Numbered from the stretch's first letter, positions 34,795 to 43,119 are shown. The stretch: DNA of 64,000 bases from Candidatus Omnitrophota bacterium (GCA_041650805.1 JBAZKM010000004.1:124001-188000); one strand, 5' to 3'. Program-made: numbers and translations. Notes: generated by a model from the sequence alone, not told the origin.

Positions 34795-35352
34795 ATGAAT
34801 ATAATAAAACAAAGATACATGTATGAAAGATCGGATTTTTCCGGCAAAAAAATTTTGGACTTAGGATGCGGAAATAGAAAGTTCGAAAAAGCCACGGGTG
34901 TCGATCGCAGCCCCAATACGGCAGCAGATATAATCCATGACCTGGATATTTTCCCGTACCCTATAGAAGACGACACGTTCGATATCGTGATCTGCAGGCA
35001 TTCGATAGAGCATATATTGTATATATGTAAAGCCATGGAGGAGATATACCGTATTACAAGGCCTAACGGGTCTGTCATCATCGTCTATCCTCATTTTTCT
35101 GCTATAGGATGTTATTCGGAACCGGAACATTTTCACGCTCTTTCGTACTCGGCATTCGAGTTCTTCTGTAATACCAACAGGTATAAGACCAGATTCGAAA
35201 TATCGAAAAGGAGGATCTATTTCGGAGGCGGTTTCAAAACAATTTCAGGGGTCGAATGGCTTGTCAATAGGTTCCCCAGGCTGTACGATGCGCATCTAAG
35301 CCATACGCTTCCGGCATCCAGCGTGGAGGTTTGGTTAAAAGCCGTCAAATAG
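34795..35352 (+). CDS. Class I SAM-dependent methyltransferase
   Basis: The 185-residue protein has motif I KILDLGCGNRKF at ~residue 20, a short acidic motif II region (ATGVDRSPNTAADIIHDL), DTFDIVICRHSIEHI (motif IV equivalent) and a RITRPNGSVIIVYPHFS post-motif. This small methyltransferase type is frequent in LPS and glycan clusters. It starts 4 bp after the PP-loop gene and is the last gene before the Rrf2 promoter. The substrate is unknown. Confidence 0.82.
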   Translation: MNIIKQRYMYERSDFSGKKILDLGCGNRKFEKATGVDRSPNTAADIIHDLDIFPYPIEDDTFDIVICRHSIEHILYICKAMEEIYRITRPNGSVIIVYPHFSAIGCYSEPEHFHALSYSAFEFFCNTNRYKTRFEISKRRIYFGGGFKTISGVEWLVNRFPRLYDAHLSHTLPASSVEVWLKAVK

Positions 35353-35426
35353 ATACCCGCCGACGGCGGACCTATCCCGGGAAAGTTCGAGGAGTATCCC
35401 AAAAAAGAAAAAATTAAAAAAAGTTA

Positions 35427-35454
35427 TTGACAAAAGGGAAAAATAAGGTATAAT
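35427..35454 (+). promoter_or_regulatory. Sigma70-like promoter of the Rrf2-cysK operon
   Basis: Perfect TTGACA (35427-35432) and TATAAT (35449-35454) are separated by 16 bp. A leader of about 45 nt follows and contains AGGAGG at 35491-35496, 9 nt before the GTG start. The 35353-35505 intergenic region is otherwise AT-rich, with a short CCGCC/GGCGG hairpin just after the methyltransferase stop that lacks an adjacent T-run. An Rrf2 operator is likely here but I could not define one by eye. Confidence 0.8.
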
Positions 35455-35505
35455 CACTACTAAGTCAATCATATTTATCGTGTTTGTACCAGGAGGTGGA
35501 CTAAG

Positions 35506-35970
35506 GTGAAGATAAGTTATAAAGGAGACTATGCGCTAAAGGCGCTTCTTGGGTTGTCGCTGCGTTATATGGATGATCCCGGCGGGATAGTTTCGATACA
35601 GGAGCTCGCGAACGCCGGTGATATTCCTAAAAAATTCCTGGAGCAGATACTGCTGGTCCTTAAGAAGGGCGGGTTCGTTAAGAGCAAGCGCGGGGTAAAG
35701 GGCGGGTTTGTCCTGGCGAAACCGCCGGGGGATATAACGGTAGGAGAGGTCATACGGTTCATAGAAGGGCCCATAGAGCCTATATCATGTATAGAGGAAG
35801 ACAGGTACAAAGGATGTAAGGACCTCGCGAGATGTATATTCAGGGGCTTATGGAAAGAGGTCAGTGACGCGATATCCGCCGTTGTCGATACGGTGACGTT
35901 CGAAGAGCTGGCGGTCCGGCATAAAGAGAAGAAGCTGAACCTGAGATCGGCTTATGAGTATTCAATATAA
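35506..35970 (+). CDS. Rrf2-family transcriptional regulator
   Basis: The GTG start has a strong AGGAGG upstream. The 154-residue protein begins MKISYKGDYALKALLGLSL, then a winged-helix DNA-binding region (SIQELANAGDIPKKFLEQILLVLKKGGFVKSKRG) and GGFVLAKPPGDITVGEVIRFIEG. C95, C104 and C110 could coordinate an Fe-S cluster as in IscR/NsrR/RsrR; Bacillus CymR, a cysteine-metabolism Rrf2 protein, lacks these. It directly precedes cysK, so regulation of sulfur or cysteine metabolism in response to Fe-S status is likely. A second Rrf2 gene at 45777 governs iscS-iscU. Confidence 0.9.
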   Translation: MKISYKGDYALKALLGLSLRYMDDPGGIVSIQELANAGDIPKKFLEQILLVLKKGGFVKSKRGVKGGFVLAKPPGDITVGEVIRFIEGPIEPISCIEEDRYKGCKDLARCIFRGLWKEVSDAISAVVDTVTFEELAVRHKEKKLNLRSAYEYSI

Positions 35971-35992
35971 TATAAGATAAGAAGGAGAACAA

Positions 35993-36961
35993 ATGGCAAA
36001 TAAAAGAGATAAGCTATCGAGCGGCCGGCATCCCGCGTCAAAGGTAGCGAACGACATAGCGGAGTTGATAGGGAATACGCCTCTCGTGCGCCTCAATCGT
36101 ATCGTCGCCCCCGGCATGGCCGAGATACTTGCGAAGATAGAGCGTTTCAACCCGGGCGGCAGCGTCAAGGACAGGATATGCCTTTCAATGATCGAGGATG
36201 CGGAGAAGAGAGGATCCATCAAGAGAGGCGCGACGATCATAGAGCCGACAAGCGGAAATACCGGGATAGGCCTTGCAATGATAGCGGCTGTAAAAGGCTA
36301 CAGGTGCGTGCTTACGATGCCGGAGACGATGAGCGCGGAACGCATATCGATACTTAAGGCGTACGGCGCAGAGATCGTGCTCACCCCGGGAACTGAGGGC
36401 ATGAAAGGGGCGATCAAAAAAGCGGAGGAGCTCCTCACGACGACCCCGAAAAGTTTTATGCCGCAGCAGTTCAAAAATCCGGCAAATCCGGAGATCCACC
36501 GTGTATCGACCGCGCAGGAGATACTTGAAGATACGGACGGAAAGATCGATGCTTTTGTGGCAGGTGTCGGTACGGGAGGGACCATTACAGGAGTGGGAGA
36601 AACGTTGAAGAAGCACGATCCCGGCATTAAGATCGTAGCGGTTGAGCCGGCCAGGAGCGCCGTCCTTTCCGGCGGGAATGCCGGACCGCATAAGATACAG
36701 GGGATAGGTGCAGGGTTCGTGCCGGATGTCCTGGACCGGAAGGTGATAGACCAGGTCATAACGGTCGACGACAATGACGCGTTCGAGATATCAAAGAGAT
36801 TGGCTAAAGAGGAAGGGCTTCTGGTGGGCATATCGAGCGGCGCTGCCGCGTGGGCAGCGCTCAAAGTAGCCGAGACACTGGGCAAGGGAAAGAGGGTAGT
36901 TACGCTATTTCCCGATACAGGAGAACGCTATTTTTCTTCGGAGAAGAATTTCACAGGTTAA
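35993..36961 (+). CDS. cysK: Cysteine synthase A (O-acetylserine sulfhydrylase)
   Basis: The 322-residue PLP enzyme has ELIGNTPLVRLNRIV, then NPGGSVKDRICLSMI with the PLP lysine K59, PTSGNTGIGLAMIAA and the glycine-rich phosphate-binding loop VGTGGTITGVG. It makes cysteine from O-acetylserine and sulfide. An AAGGAG ribosome-binding site precedes the ATG. The N-terminal ~18 residues are a basic extension relative to typical CysK. The gene lies 22 bp after the Rrf2 gene and 23 bp before the DUF39 gene, so sulfide assimilation to both cysteine and homocysteine appears co-regulated. Confidence 0.95.
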   Translation: MANKRDKLSSGRHPASKVANDIAELIGNTPLVRLNRIVAPGMAEILAKIERFNPGGSVKDRICLSMIEDAEKRGSIKRGATIIEPTSGNTGIGLAMIAAVKGYRCVLTMPETMSAERISILKAYGAEIVLTPGTEGMKGAIKKAEELLTTTPKSFMPQQFKNPANPEIHRVSTAQEILEDTDGKIDAFVAGVGTGGTITGVGETLKKHDPGIKIVAVEPARSAVLSGGNAGPHKIQGIGAGFVPDVLDRKVIDQVITVDDNDAFEISKRLAKEEGLLVGISSGAAAWAALKVAETLGKGKRVVTLFPDTGERYFSSEKNFTG

Positions 36962-36984
36962 TAAAGAGGAGGCGGCAAAATAAT

Positions 36985-38199
36985 ATGGCTAAGACGATAG
37001 GAGAGATAAACGAAAAGATAAAGAGCGGCGAGGTGGTGGTCGTGACCGCTGAAGAGGTCATAGACCTGGTCGACAGGAAAGGGCTGAAGGCCGCCGCGCA
37101 GGAGGTCGATGTGGTGACGACAGGCACATTCGGCCCGATGTGCTCAAGCGGGGCTTATCTTAACCTCGGCCACGCCAAACCAAAGATAAAATTGGGCGGA
37201 GGGAAGGTGACGTTGAACGGTATCCCGGCATATACCGGGTTCGCGGCCGTCGACATATATATGGGGGCTACCGCCATGTCGGACGAAGACCCGCGCAATA
37301 AGGTGTATCCGGGAGAGTTCAGGTACGGGGGCGCGCACGTGATAGAAGAGCTCGTCGGAGGCAAGGATGTCATCCTCGAAGGGTTCGCATACGGCACCGA
37401 TTGTTATCCCCGCAAGCACATCAAGACATACATAAACATAAATGATGTGAACGAGGCGGTGCTTTTGAACCCGCGTAACTGCTACCAGAACTATAATGTA
37501 GCGGTCAACCTGTCCGATAAGAAGACCATATATACCTATATGGGCGCACTGAAGCCGGGTCTGGGGAACGCAAACTACTGTTCCGCGGGACAGCTCTCGC
37601 CGCTTTTGAAAGACCCGCATTATAAGACGATAGGTATCGGGACGAGGATATTCCTGGGCGGCGGGGTAGGATACGTGTATTGGCAGGGGACCCAGCACAA
37701 TCCTTCGGTAAAGAGAAAAGATAACGGTGTACCGCAGGCGCCCGCGGGCACGCTGGCAGTCACCGGAGACCTGAAAAAGATGTCCCCGGACTGGCTTGTC
37801 GGGACTTCGTTCCAGGGATACGGGGTCACACTCACCGTAGGCATAGGTATACCGATACCCATACTGGACGAGGGGATATTGAGATCCGCCGCTGTCAGGG
37901 ACGAGGACCTGTGGGCGCAGGTGATAGATTACAGTGAGGACTATCCTAACGGCAAGGTAGGATCATTGGGCGAAGTCAATTACGCCCAGCTTAAGAGCGG
38001 TAAGATAACCGTAAAGGGAAAAGAGGTGTCGACCGCATCTCTCTCAAGCTATCCGAAGGCGGTGGAGATAGCCCAAACGCTGAAGAAGTGGATAAAGGAC
38101 AGGAAATTCTTCCTGACAGAATATGTTCAGGCGCTGCCGGGAGCGGATTCGGGGCTTAGCTTTAAGCCGCTCAAGGAAAGACCGGTGAAAGAGGGGTAA
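36985..38199 (+). CDS. DUF39 homocysteine biosynthesis protein (L-aspartate semialdehyde sulfurtransferase-like)
   Basis: The ATG at 36985 (AGAGGAGGCGG upstream) gives 404 residues. TTGTFGPMCSSGAYLNLGH carries C53 and EGFAYGTDCYPRKH carries C140, the two conserved cysteines of the DUF39 family; the methanogen enzyme uses such cysteines to convert aspartate semialdehyde plus sulfide into homocysteine. Methanogen versions often carry CBS domains and work with a NIL/ferredoxin partner. Here the protein ends after DUF39 and the neighbouring gene is a permease. Position directly after cysK supports a sulfide-fixing role. The bacterial function is inferred from family knowledge. Confidence 0.85.
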   Translation: MAKTIGEINEKIKSGEVVVVTAEEVIDLVDRKGLKAAAQEVDVVTTGTFGPMCSSGAYLNLGHAKPKIKLGGGKVTLNGIPAYTGFAAVDIYMGATAMSDEDPRNKVYPGEFRYGGAHVIEELVGGKDVILEGFAYGTDCYPRKHIKTYININDVNEAVLLNPRNCYQNYNVAVNLSDKKTIYTYMGALKPGLGNANYCSAGQLSPLLKDPHYKTIGIGTRIFLGGGVGYVYWQGTQHNPSVKRKDNGVPQAPAGTLAVTGDLKKMSPDWLVGTSFQGYGVTLTVGIGIPIPILDEGILRSAAVRDEDLWAQVIDYSEDYPNGKVGSLGEVNYAQLKSGKITVKGKEVSTASLSSYPKAVEIAQTLKKWIKDRKFFLTEYVQALPGADSGLSFKPLKERPVKEG

Positions 38200-38205
38200 C
38201 TGTAT

Positions 38206-39108
38206 ATGGAACATTTCTTTCACGTCTTTCTGCACTACCTGTATGAGATCATCCCCGCTCTCGCTATAGGGTTTTTCATAAGCGGCATAGTGCACGAGTG
38301 CATACCGGAAGATAAGGTGCTTAAATATCTGGGGTCCGGCGGGATAAGGCCCATATTCGCTTCGACGATCATAGGCACCCTCCTTCCGGTATGTTGTTGG
38401 GGCAGCCTCCCTATAGCGGTGAGTTTTTACAAAAAAGGCGCCCGGTTGGGACCCATATTGGCGTTCCTGGTGGCCACACCGGCAACGTCCATCAGCGCGC
38501 TGATGGTAGCATACAGCGTCCTGGGCCCACTCTTTGCCGTATATATATTCTTTGCCGTTATAATCATGGGTCTGGTAACAGGCATCATAGGGGACAGGAT
38601 ACCTTATGAGGAGCACAAAAGGCCCGACAGGATATCGTGTCCTCACTGCGAAATGGATCCGGGTCACGAGCAGTTCCATAAGAAAAAAACATTTGCTCAA
38701 AAGACGATCGACGTGCTAAGATTTGCATATATACAACTCCCGAAGGAGATAGGTCTGGAGCTGATCATCGGTATCCTGCTTGCCGCCGTTGTAGCCACAT
38801 TCGTTCCTTTAGGCAGGATAGTGAAATTGTATCTTGGTGGCTGGCTGGGGTATCTCTTCAGCATAATTTTTGGCATATTCACGTATCTATGCTCTACGGC
38901 GAGCGTCCCTCTGGTAGACAGCCTTATGAGACAGGGGATGAACCCGGGTGCCGGGATGACGCTCCTTTTGATAGGTCCCGTCACCAGTTACGGCACGATG
39001 CTGGTATTGAGAAAAGAATACGGCACGAAGGTGCTTGCGGTGTTTCTGGCATCGCTCGTGGTGACCTCTTTATTGCTGGGCCTGGGGTTCCAGTTGGCAG
39101 TCCAATAA
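38206..39108 (+). CDS. SO_0444/DUF318-type permease
   Basis: The 300-residue protein has about eight hydrophobic helices with FISGIVHECIPEDKVLKYLGSGG and IGTLLPVCCWGSLPIAVSFYKKGARLGPILAFLVATPATSISAL, signatures of the DUF318 (ArsP/SO_0444) permease family. Characterised or predicted members transport metal or organoarsenical compounds. A cytoplasmic loop contains CPHCEMDPGHEQFHKKK, a possible metal-binding site. The gene follows the DUF39 gene by 6 bp. Its link with sulfur assimilation is positional only; a thiol or metal export role is possible. Confidence 0.8.
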   Translation: MEHFFHVFLHYLYEIIPALAIGFFISGIVHECIPEDKVLKYLGSGGIRPIFASTIIGTLLPVCCWGSLPIAVSFYKKGARLGPILAFLVATPATSISALMVAYSVLGPLFAVYIFFAVIIMGLVTGIIGDRIPYEEHKRPDRISCPHCEMDPGHEQFHKKKTFAQKTIDVLRFAYIQLPKEIGLELIIGILLAAVVATFVPLGRIVKLYLGGWLGYLFSIIFGIFTYLCSTASVPLVDSLMRQGMNPGAGMTLLLIGPVTSYGTMLVLRKEYGTKVLAVFLASLVVTSLLLGLGFQLAVQ

Positions 39109-39123
39109 GATCGGAGGTATGGA

Positions 39124-39264
39124 ATGGAAGGGGCAAGGCCCATCTACAAAAAACTTCTCATAATAGCGGTGGTGGTCTATACTATAAGCGTAACTTACAT
39201 GCTATCGGATATATATCATAAAATAGGCCAGATCGAGCACTCACTATGCCATACGGCGCACTGA
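39124..39264 (+). CDS. Small membrane protein (46 aa)
   Basis: The ATG at 39124 follows GGAGG at a normal spacing and opens a 46-codon frame ending at TGA 39264. The product has a short basic N terminus (ARPIYKK), one hydrophobic helix (LLIIAVVVYTISVTYML) and a soluble tail with a single Cys (HSLCHTAH). It fits exactly between the permease and the next small gene, and its ribosome-binding site is good. No family is recognised; it could be an accessory subunit of the permease. Confidence 0.55.
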   Translation: MEGARPIYKKLLIIAVVVYTISVTYMLSDIYHKIGQIEHSLCHTAH

Positions 39265-39278
39265 AGAAGGAGGGAAGG

Positions 39279-39500
39279 ATGAAGAAGATTCTCCTGGGGT
39301 TATTCATATCTTTGATCGTGATATCTCTTTTGCTTGCGATCACGAACAGGCCGGCAAAGGCTCAAAACGAGGGCTCTTCGCCCGAAGTATTGAAGAAGCT
39401 GGATGAGGTGCTCCGGGCCCAGAAAGAGGTCCTGGACGGCATCAAGTCGCTCAGGGAAGAGGTGCAGATAGTCAAAATAAGGGTGACACAGCAACAATGA
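39279..39500 (+). CDS. Small secreted or membrane-tethered coiled-coil protein (73 aa)
   Basis: I start at ATG 39279, preceded by GGAGGGAAGG. The 73-residue product has a signal peptide (KKILLGLFISLIVISLLLA, possible cleavage after AKA at ~28) and then a charged amphipathic helix (PEVLKKLDEVLRAQKEVLDG and following residues) likely to form a coiled coil. No enzyme motif is visible. The stop overlaps the ccdA ATG, so it is translated with the thiol-redox genes and may be a periplasmic partner of them. Confidence 0.65.
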   Translation: MKKILLGLFISLIVISLLLAITNRPAKAQNEGSSPEVLKKLDEVLRAQKEVLDGIKSLREEVQIVKIRVTQQQ

Positions 39501-40228
39501 CGGCTACCGGAGACAACGTTTCTTACATGGTGGCGTTTTCCGCGGGGTTCCTGACATTCCTGTCCCCCTGTCTCCTCCCTTTGATACCGTCTTTCATAGC
39601 ATATATCACAGGGGTCTCGTTCAGCGACCTCAGGGATACCGCAAAGAAGGGTGAGGTGAGGAAGAAGACCGTCATCCACTCGCTTCTTTTTATCCTCGGA
39701 TTTTCCGTGGTATTCGTTCTCCTGGGCCTCACGGCGACCTTTATAGGAAAACTTCTTTTCGGATATCAAAAGATCATACGTATCGCGGGAGGGGTGCTCA
39801 TAATGATCTTCGGGGCATACCTGACCGGCATATTACGGCTGGACTTCCTGGCGAAAGAGAGGAGATTCTCGGTTTCAACGAAAGGGGCAAGTTACATCGG
39901 CTCGTTCCTTATAGGCGTGACATTCGCCGCGGCCTGGACGCCGTGCGCAGGGCCGATACTGGGGTCGATACTGGTATTGGCAGGGACGAAGACGGATGTA
40001 GTATCCGGGGCAAAGCTCTTAAGCGTATATTCGCTCGGGATAGCGGCCCCGTTCTTTATGACGGCCCTTCTCGTAAATTCTTTTATAGAATATTTTAAGA
40101 AGGTCCAGAAGGTCATCCGGGTCATAAATATAGTAGGCGGCCTATTCCTGATAATGATCGGAGCCCTCGTCGCGACGAATTATCTTGCCGTGATCTCGGA
40201 ACGGCTTCTGGGAGCGTTTACTAAGTAG
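39497..40228 (+). CDS. ccdA: Cytochrome c biogenesis/thiol-disulfide transmembrane protein CcdA
   Basis: The 243-residue protein has six hydrophobic helices. The two conserved cysteines lie in FLSPCLLPLIPSFIAYITG (C24) and AAAWTPCAGPILGSILVLAG, the defining CcdA/DsbD-beta pattern. It carries reducing equivalents from cytoplasmic thioredoxin across the inner membrane. The ATG overlaps the upstream stop by 4 bp (ATGA). The TlpA-like thioredoxin 35 bp downstream is its natural periplasmic partner. Confidence 0.93.
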   Translation: MTATGDNVSYMVAFSAGFLTFLSPCLLPLIPSFIAYITGVSFSDLRDTAKKGEVRKKTVIHSLLFILGFSVVFVLLGLTATFIGKLLFGYQKIIRIAGGVLIMIFGAYLTGILRLDFLAKERRFSVSTKGASYIGSFLIGVTFAAAWTPCAGPILGSILVLAGTKTDVVSGAKLLSVYSLGIAAPFFMTALLVNSFIEYFKKVQKVIRVINIVGGLFLIMIGALVATNYLAVISERLLGAFTK

Positions 40229-40263
40229 GGTATGGGGTATAGGATAAAAGAGGAGGATGTGAT

Positions 40264-40758
40264 ATGAATATGCGACATATCGGAGTATTATTGATAACGA
40301 CAGTATTGTTGATGACAGGCGCATGCGCAAAGAGCGGTGCGATGGAGGCGGGCGAGGCGGCGCCCGATTTCTCCCTCACGGACCTCGACGGCAAAACCTT
40401 CAACCTCTCGGATTTTAACGGCAAGGTCGTGATCCTCGATTTTTTTGCCCCGTGGTGCCCGCCGTGCAGGGAAGAGATACCGGATTTTATAAAATTGCAG
40501 AGCGAATACGGCGATAAGGGATTCGCAATGGTAGGGGTTGCGCTCGTCAGCCGGGATGAGGCGAAGAGTTTCGCGGAAAAGGCGGGCATAAATTATCCCG
40601 TGCTGATCGACGACGGGAAGGTTAGCGGTAATTACGGCCCGATACGGTCGATACCTACGACGTTCGTTATAGGCAGGGATTCCAAGATATCGAAAATGTA
40701 TATCGGATATAAGACGAAAGAGGTATTTGAGAAGGATATACAGGAGTTATTGAAATAG
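40264..40758 (+). CDS. TlpA/ResA-like thioredoxin lipoprotein
   Basis: A strong AGAGGAGG precedes the ATG. The 164-residue protein has a lipoprotein-like signal ending in LLMTGAC (Cys21), then a thioredoxin fold beginning APDFSLTDLDGKTFNLSDF, with the redox motif WCPPC (C65, C68) and the cis-proline region SIPTTFVIG. It would be a periplasmic, inner- or outer-membrane-anchored thiol reductase fed by CcdA. The two genes form a standard ccdA-tlpA pair used in cytochrome c maturation or general thiol reduction. Confidence 0.92.
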   Translation: MNMRHIGVLLITTVLLMTGACAKSGAMEAGEAAPDFSLTDLDGKTFNLSDFNGKVVILDFFAPWCPPCREEIPDFIKLQSEYGDKGFAMVGVALVSRDEAKSFAEKAGINYPVLIDDGKVSGNYGPIRSIPTTFVIGRDSKISKMYIGYKTKEVFEKDIQELLK

Positions 40759-40785
40759 ATACTATACAAATCGGAGGTTTTTACA

Positions 40786-41007
40786 ATGAGAGAAAAGGTC
40801 GAGAAGGCGTTGTCTAAGATCAGGGCGGGGTTACAGCAGGACGGGGGTGACATAGAGCTCGTGAGCGTGGAGAAGGGCGTTGTGAAGGTCCGCCTTAAAG
40901 GCGCGTGCTCGGGATGTCCGATGAGCCAGATGACGCTGACCAATTTTGTCGAGAGCGAACTTAAGCGCGAAGTGCCGGAAGTGAAAAAGGTCGAAGCGGT
41001 AATATGA
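40786..41007 (+). CDS. NifU C-terminal-domain Fe-S carrier (Nfu type)
   Basis: The 73-residue protein is a stand-alone NifU C-terminal domain: KVEKALSKIRAGLQQDGGDIELV, then VRLKGACSGCPMSQMTL with C41 and C44 in the CxxC motif that binds a labile [4Fe-4S] cluster between two monomers. It delivers Fe-S clusters to apo-proteins. The ribosome-binding site CGGAGG is clear. It overlaps the following MetV-like gene by 4 bp, suggesting that protein as a client. Confidence 0.9.
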   Translation: MREKVEKALSKIRAGLQQDGGDIELVSVEKGVVKVRLKGACSGCPMSQMTLTNFVESELKREVPEVKKVEAVI

Positions 41008-41654
41008 TCATAACGAAACAGAAAGAACTGAAAGATATCCTGAAATACCTGGAAGGGCAGACAAGGATATTCCTGATAGGGTGCGGGGAGTGTTCGACGA
41101 CATGCAAGACGGGCGGGGAAGAGGATGTCAAAAAGATCAAGGAGGCGCTTGAAAAAGAGGGAAAGACGGTCACCGGATACTGTGTGCCCGAAGCGCCATG
41201 TATAGCCGCGAAGGTCAAACTGGAACTTGCCAGGAACAGGAAATCGATAGAGTCGTCGGATTCTATCCTGATACTTGCCTGCGGCCTCGGGGCCCAGTCG
41301 GTGAAAGAGAACTTAAGGGCGGAGAAGCAGCTGCACATAGGATGCGACACGCTCTTCATGGGTGCGATAGATTCCGGCGGGGCGTTCCTCGAACGGTGCT
41401 CCGCCTGCGGCGACTGTGTACTGGAACTTACGGCGATGATATGCCCGCTCACCAGGTGCGCGAAGTCTCTCCTTAACGGCCCGTGCGGAGGGCAGGACAA
41501 GGGGAAGTGCGAAGTGGACAGGAACAGGGACTGCGCATGGATATTGATATATAACGAGCTGAAGAAACAGAACAGATTACACCTCCTGAAAGAGGTGAAG
41601 CCGCCGAAAGACCACACGAAATCCACCAAACCGCGCCAGCACACCGTACAATAG
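41004..41654 (+). CDS. MetV-like protein (methylenetetrahydrofolate reductase C-terminal family)
   Basis: The 216-residue protein has FLIGCGECSTTCKTGGEED, a central CVPEAPCIAAKV, then ERCSACGDCVLELTAMICPLTRCAKSLLNGPCGGQDKGKC, which closely matches the cysteine-rich MTHFR_C/MetV family. In acetogens MetV partners MetF as the zinc- or Fe-S-bearing subunit of methylene-THF reductase. No metF is present in the window. The gene is coupled to the Nfu-type carrier by a 4-bp overlap. A C1 or methyl-transfer role near sulfur amino acid genes could relate to methionine synthesis; that is inference. Confidence 0.8.
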   Translation: MIITKQKELKDILKYLEGQTRIFLIGCGECSTTCKTGGEEDVKKIKEALEKEGKTVTGYCVPEAPCIAAKVKLELARNRKSIESSDSILILACGLGAQSVKENLRAEKQLHIGCDTLFMGAIDSGGAFLERCSACGDCVLELTAMICPLTRCAKSLLNGPCGGQDKGKCEVDRNRDCAWILIYNELKKQNRLHLLKEVKPPKDHTKSTKPRQHTVQ

Positions 41655-41667
41655 GCCGTAGCATACT

Positions 41668-41673
41668 TATAAT
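41668..41673 (+). promoter_or_regulatory. -10 element candidate before the TPR-containing GT39-like gene
   Basis: TATAAT at 41668-41673 is followed immediately by ATG 41674 and, 12 bases later, by ATG 41686. No convincing -35 is present. If used, transcription would start near 41680 and the mRNA would have a leader of about 6 nt before ATG 41686. Confidence 0.35.
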
Positions 41674-41685
41674 ATGGGGCCCGGT

Positions 41686-43119
41686 ATGCATGAGAATAGG
41701 TCGGAAATAAAAAAGAGGGGTGTGCCGGGCTATATCATTATCGTGCTCCTGGCTTGTGTCGGGATGGCCGTATATTTCAATTCGCTTTCCAACGGCTTCA
41801 TACTGGATGACTTCAGCCATGTCGTCGATAATACCGCGATAAAAAGCTTTTCCAACATACCGGCGATCTTCACCCACCATCTGACGCATTTCAGCGGGCA
41901 GCCCGGGAGGTTTTACAGGCCGTTAGAGTCGATAAGCTTTGCTGTCGATCATTTCCTGTGGGGCTCCGAGCCGTTCGGATACCATCTGACCAATACCCTC
42001 CTGCACATATTCGTCACCATCCTGGTCTTCGGATCGATATATTTCATCACCGGAGATCCTGTCGTCTCCGCGCTTACGGGGCTTCTATATCTGGTGCACC
42101 CTGTCCACACGGAGGCGGTGGCATATATTTCCGGCAGGGCCGACCCGCTGTCGTTCATCTTCCTGCTTTTGATGATGGCCTTTCAGCGCCGATACTGGAC
42201 CGGCGGAAAACAGGGTAAGGCCGTCTTCTATGCGCTCCTTCTCCTGAGTTTTATCGCAGCCCTTTTGAGCAAAGAGGCAGCCGTTGTCTTTCCCTTTCTT
42301 CTGATATTCTTCGAATACTGCATAAGAGACCGCGGAAATTACCGCAGCGTTAATATATTTTTTTACGTGCCTCTCTTTCTCATCTCCGTGGTCTGGTTCT
42401 TATGGAAGAACACCGTCATACCGACGGAACGCATGGTAGAGGAGACGGTTGCCTTCAGCGCGTACATAATAGCGTTACCCCGCCTGTTATTTGATTATAT
42501 ACGGCTCTCTATCATCCCGGCCGGCCTCCACTTTTCATATAAACTGGAATTTCCGAGGTCTGCATTCCAGGCGGGCTATATCGAGCCGGCCTTCTTCCTG
42601 TGTCTCCTGGCGCCCGTCATATTTTATATATGGCATATGGGGAAGCGCTCTACCGGTTACAGGATCGCATTTTTCGGGATCGGATGGTTCATAATAGCTC
42701 TCGTGCCGTACCTGAACATATTCTTTCAGTTGAACTCTCTCTTTGCCGAGCACTGGCTGTATATACCGGAGATGGGCTTTGTGCTATTCGTTATCTATTC
42801 CGTATTTTCTTTCGCCAGTACAGCATGGGCAAGGAGATCGGCGATCGCCCTCTTTACAGCGGCCATATGCGTATTTTCATTTTTGACTGTGCGCCAGACC
42901 GGTATATGGAAGGACGAGATCGCCTTTTATACATACAATATAAAGCACGCCCCCCATACCGAGATGCTCTATAATAACCTTGCCGTTGAATATATGAGAC
43001 GGGGGGATATGGCAAAGGCCAGAGATCTGCTCCTTAAGGCGATAAAGATAAATCCTAAAAATAAGAGGGCCATGGAGAATCTGGCCATAGTCGAGGCCGA
43101 TGCGTACACGGGTCAATAG
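41686..43119 (+). CDS. Polytopic glycosyltransferase-like protein with C-terminal TPR (TMTC/DUF1736-like)
   Basis: From ATG 41686 the product has 477 residues (ATG 41674 is possible but abuts a -10-like TATAAT). About 10 membrane helices follow a periplasmic loop with LSNGFILDDFSHVVDN, the acidic motif of GT-C enzymes; LTNTLLHIFVTILVF, then YLVHPVHTEAVAYISGRADPLSF and LLSKEAAVVFPFLL match the TMTC-like group. The last ~60 residues form a tetratricopeptide repeat (EMLYNNLAVEYMRRGDMAKARDLLLKAIKINPKNKRAME). It overlaps the next GT39 gene by 20 bp. It is probably a protein or glycan mannosyltransferase at the membrane. Confidence 0.82.
   Translation: MHENRSEIKKRGVPGYIIIVLLACVGMAVYFNSLSNGFILDDFSHVVDNTAIKSFSNIPAIFTHHLTHFSGQPGRFYRPLESISFAVDHFLWGSEPFGYHLTNTLLHIFVTILVFGSIYFITGDPVVSALTGLLYLVHPVHTEAVAYISGRADPLSFIFLLLMMAFQRRYWTGGKQGKAVFYALLLLSFIAALLSKEAAVVFPFLLIFFEYCIRDRGNYRSVNIFFYVPLFLISVVWFLWKNTVIPTERMVEETVAFSAYIIALPRLLFDYIRLSIIPAGLHFSYKLEFPRSAFQAGYIEPAFFLCLLAPVIFYIWHMGKRSTGYRIAFFGIGWFIIALVPYLNIFFQLNSLFAEHWLYIPEMGFVLFVIYSVFSFASTAWARRSAIALFTAAICVFSFLTVRQTGIWKDEIAFYTYNIKHAPHTEMLYNNLAVEYMRRGDMAKARDLLLKAIKINPKNKRAMENLAIVEADAYTGQ

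Noticed and set aside
35354..35368. CCGCC/GGCGG hairpin after the methyltransferase gene as terminator
   Set aside because: Very short stem with a 3-nt loop and no T-run on the plus strand; not enough to call.
36850..36984. N-terminal extension of the DUF39 gene into cysK
   Set aside because: The extension overlaps the conserved end of cysK in another frame, and the ATG at 36985 has a good ribosome-binding site and the normal family N terminus.
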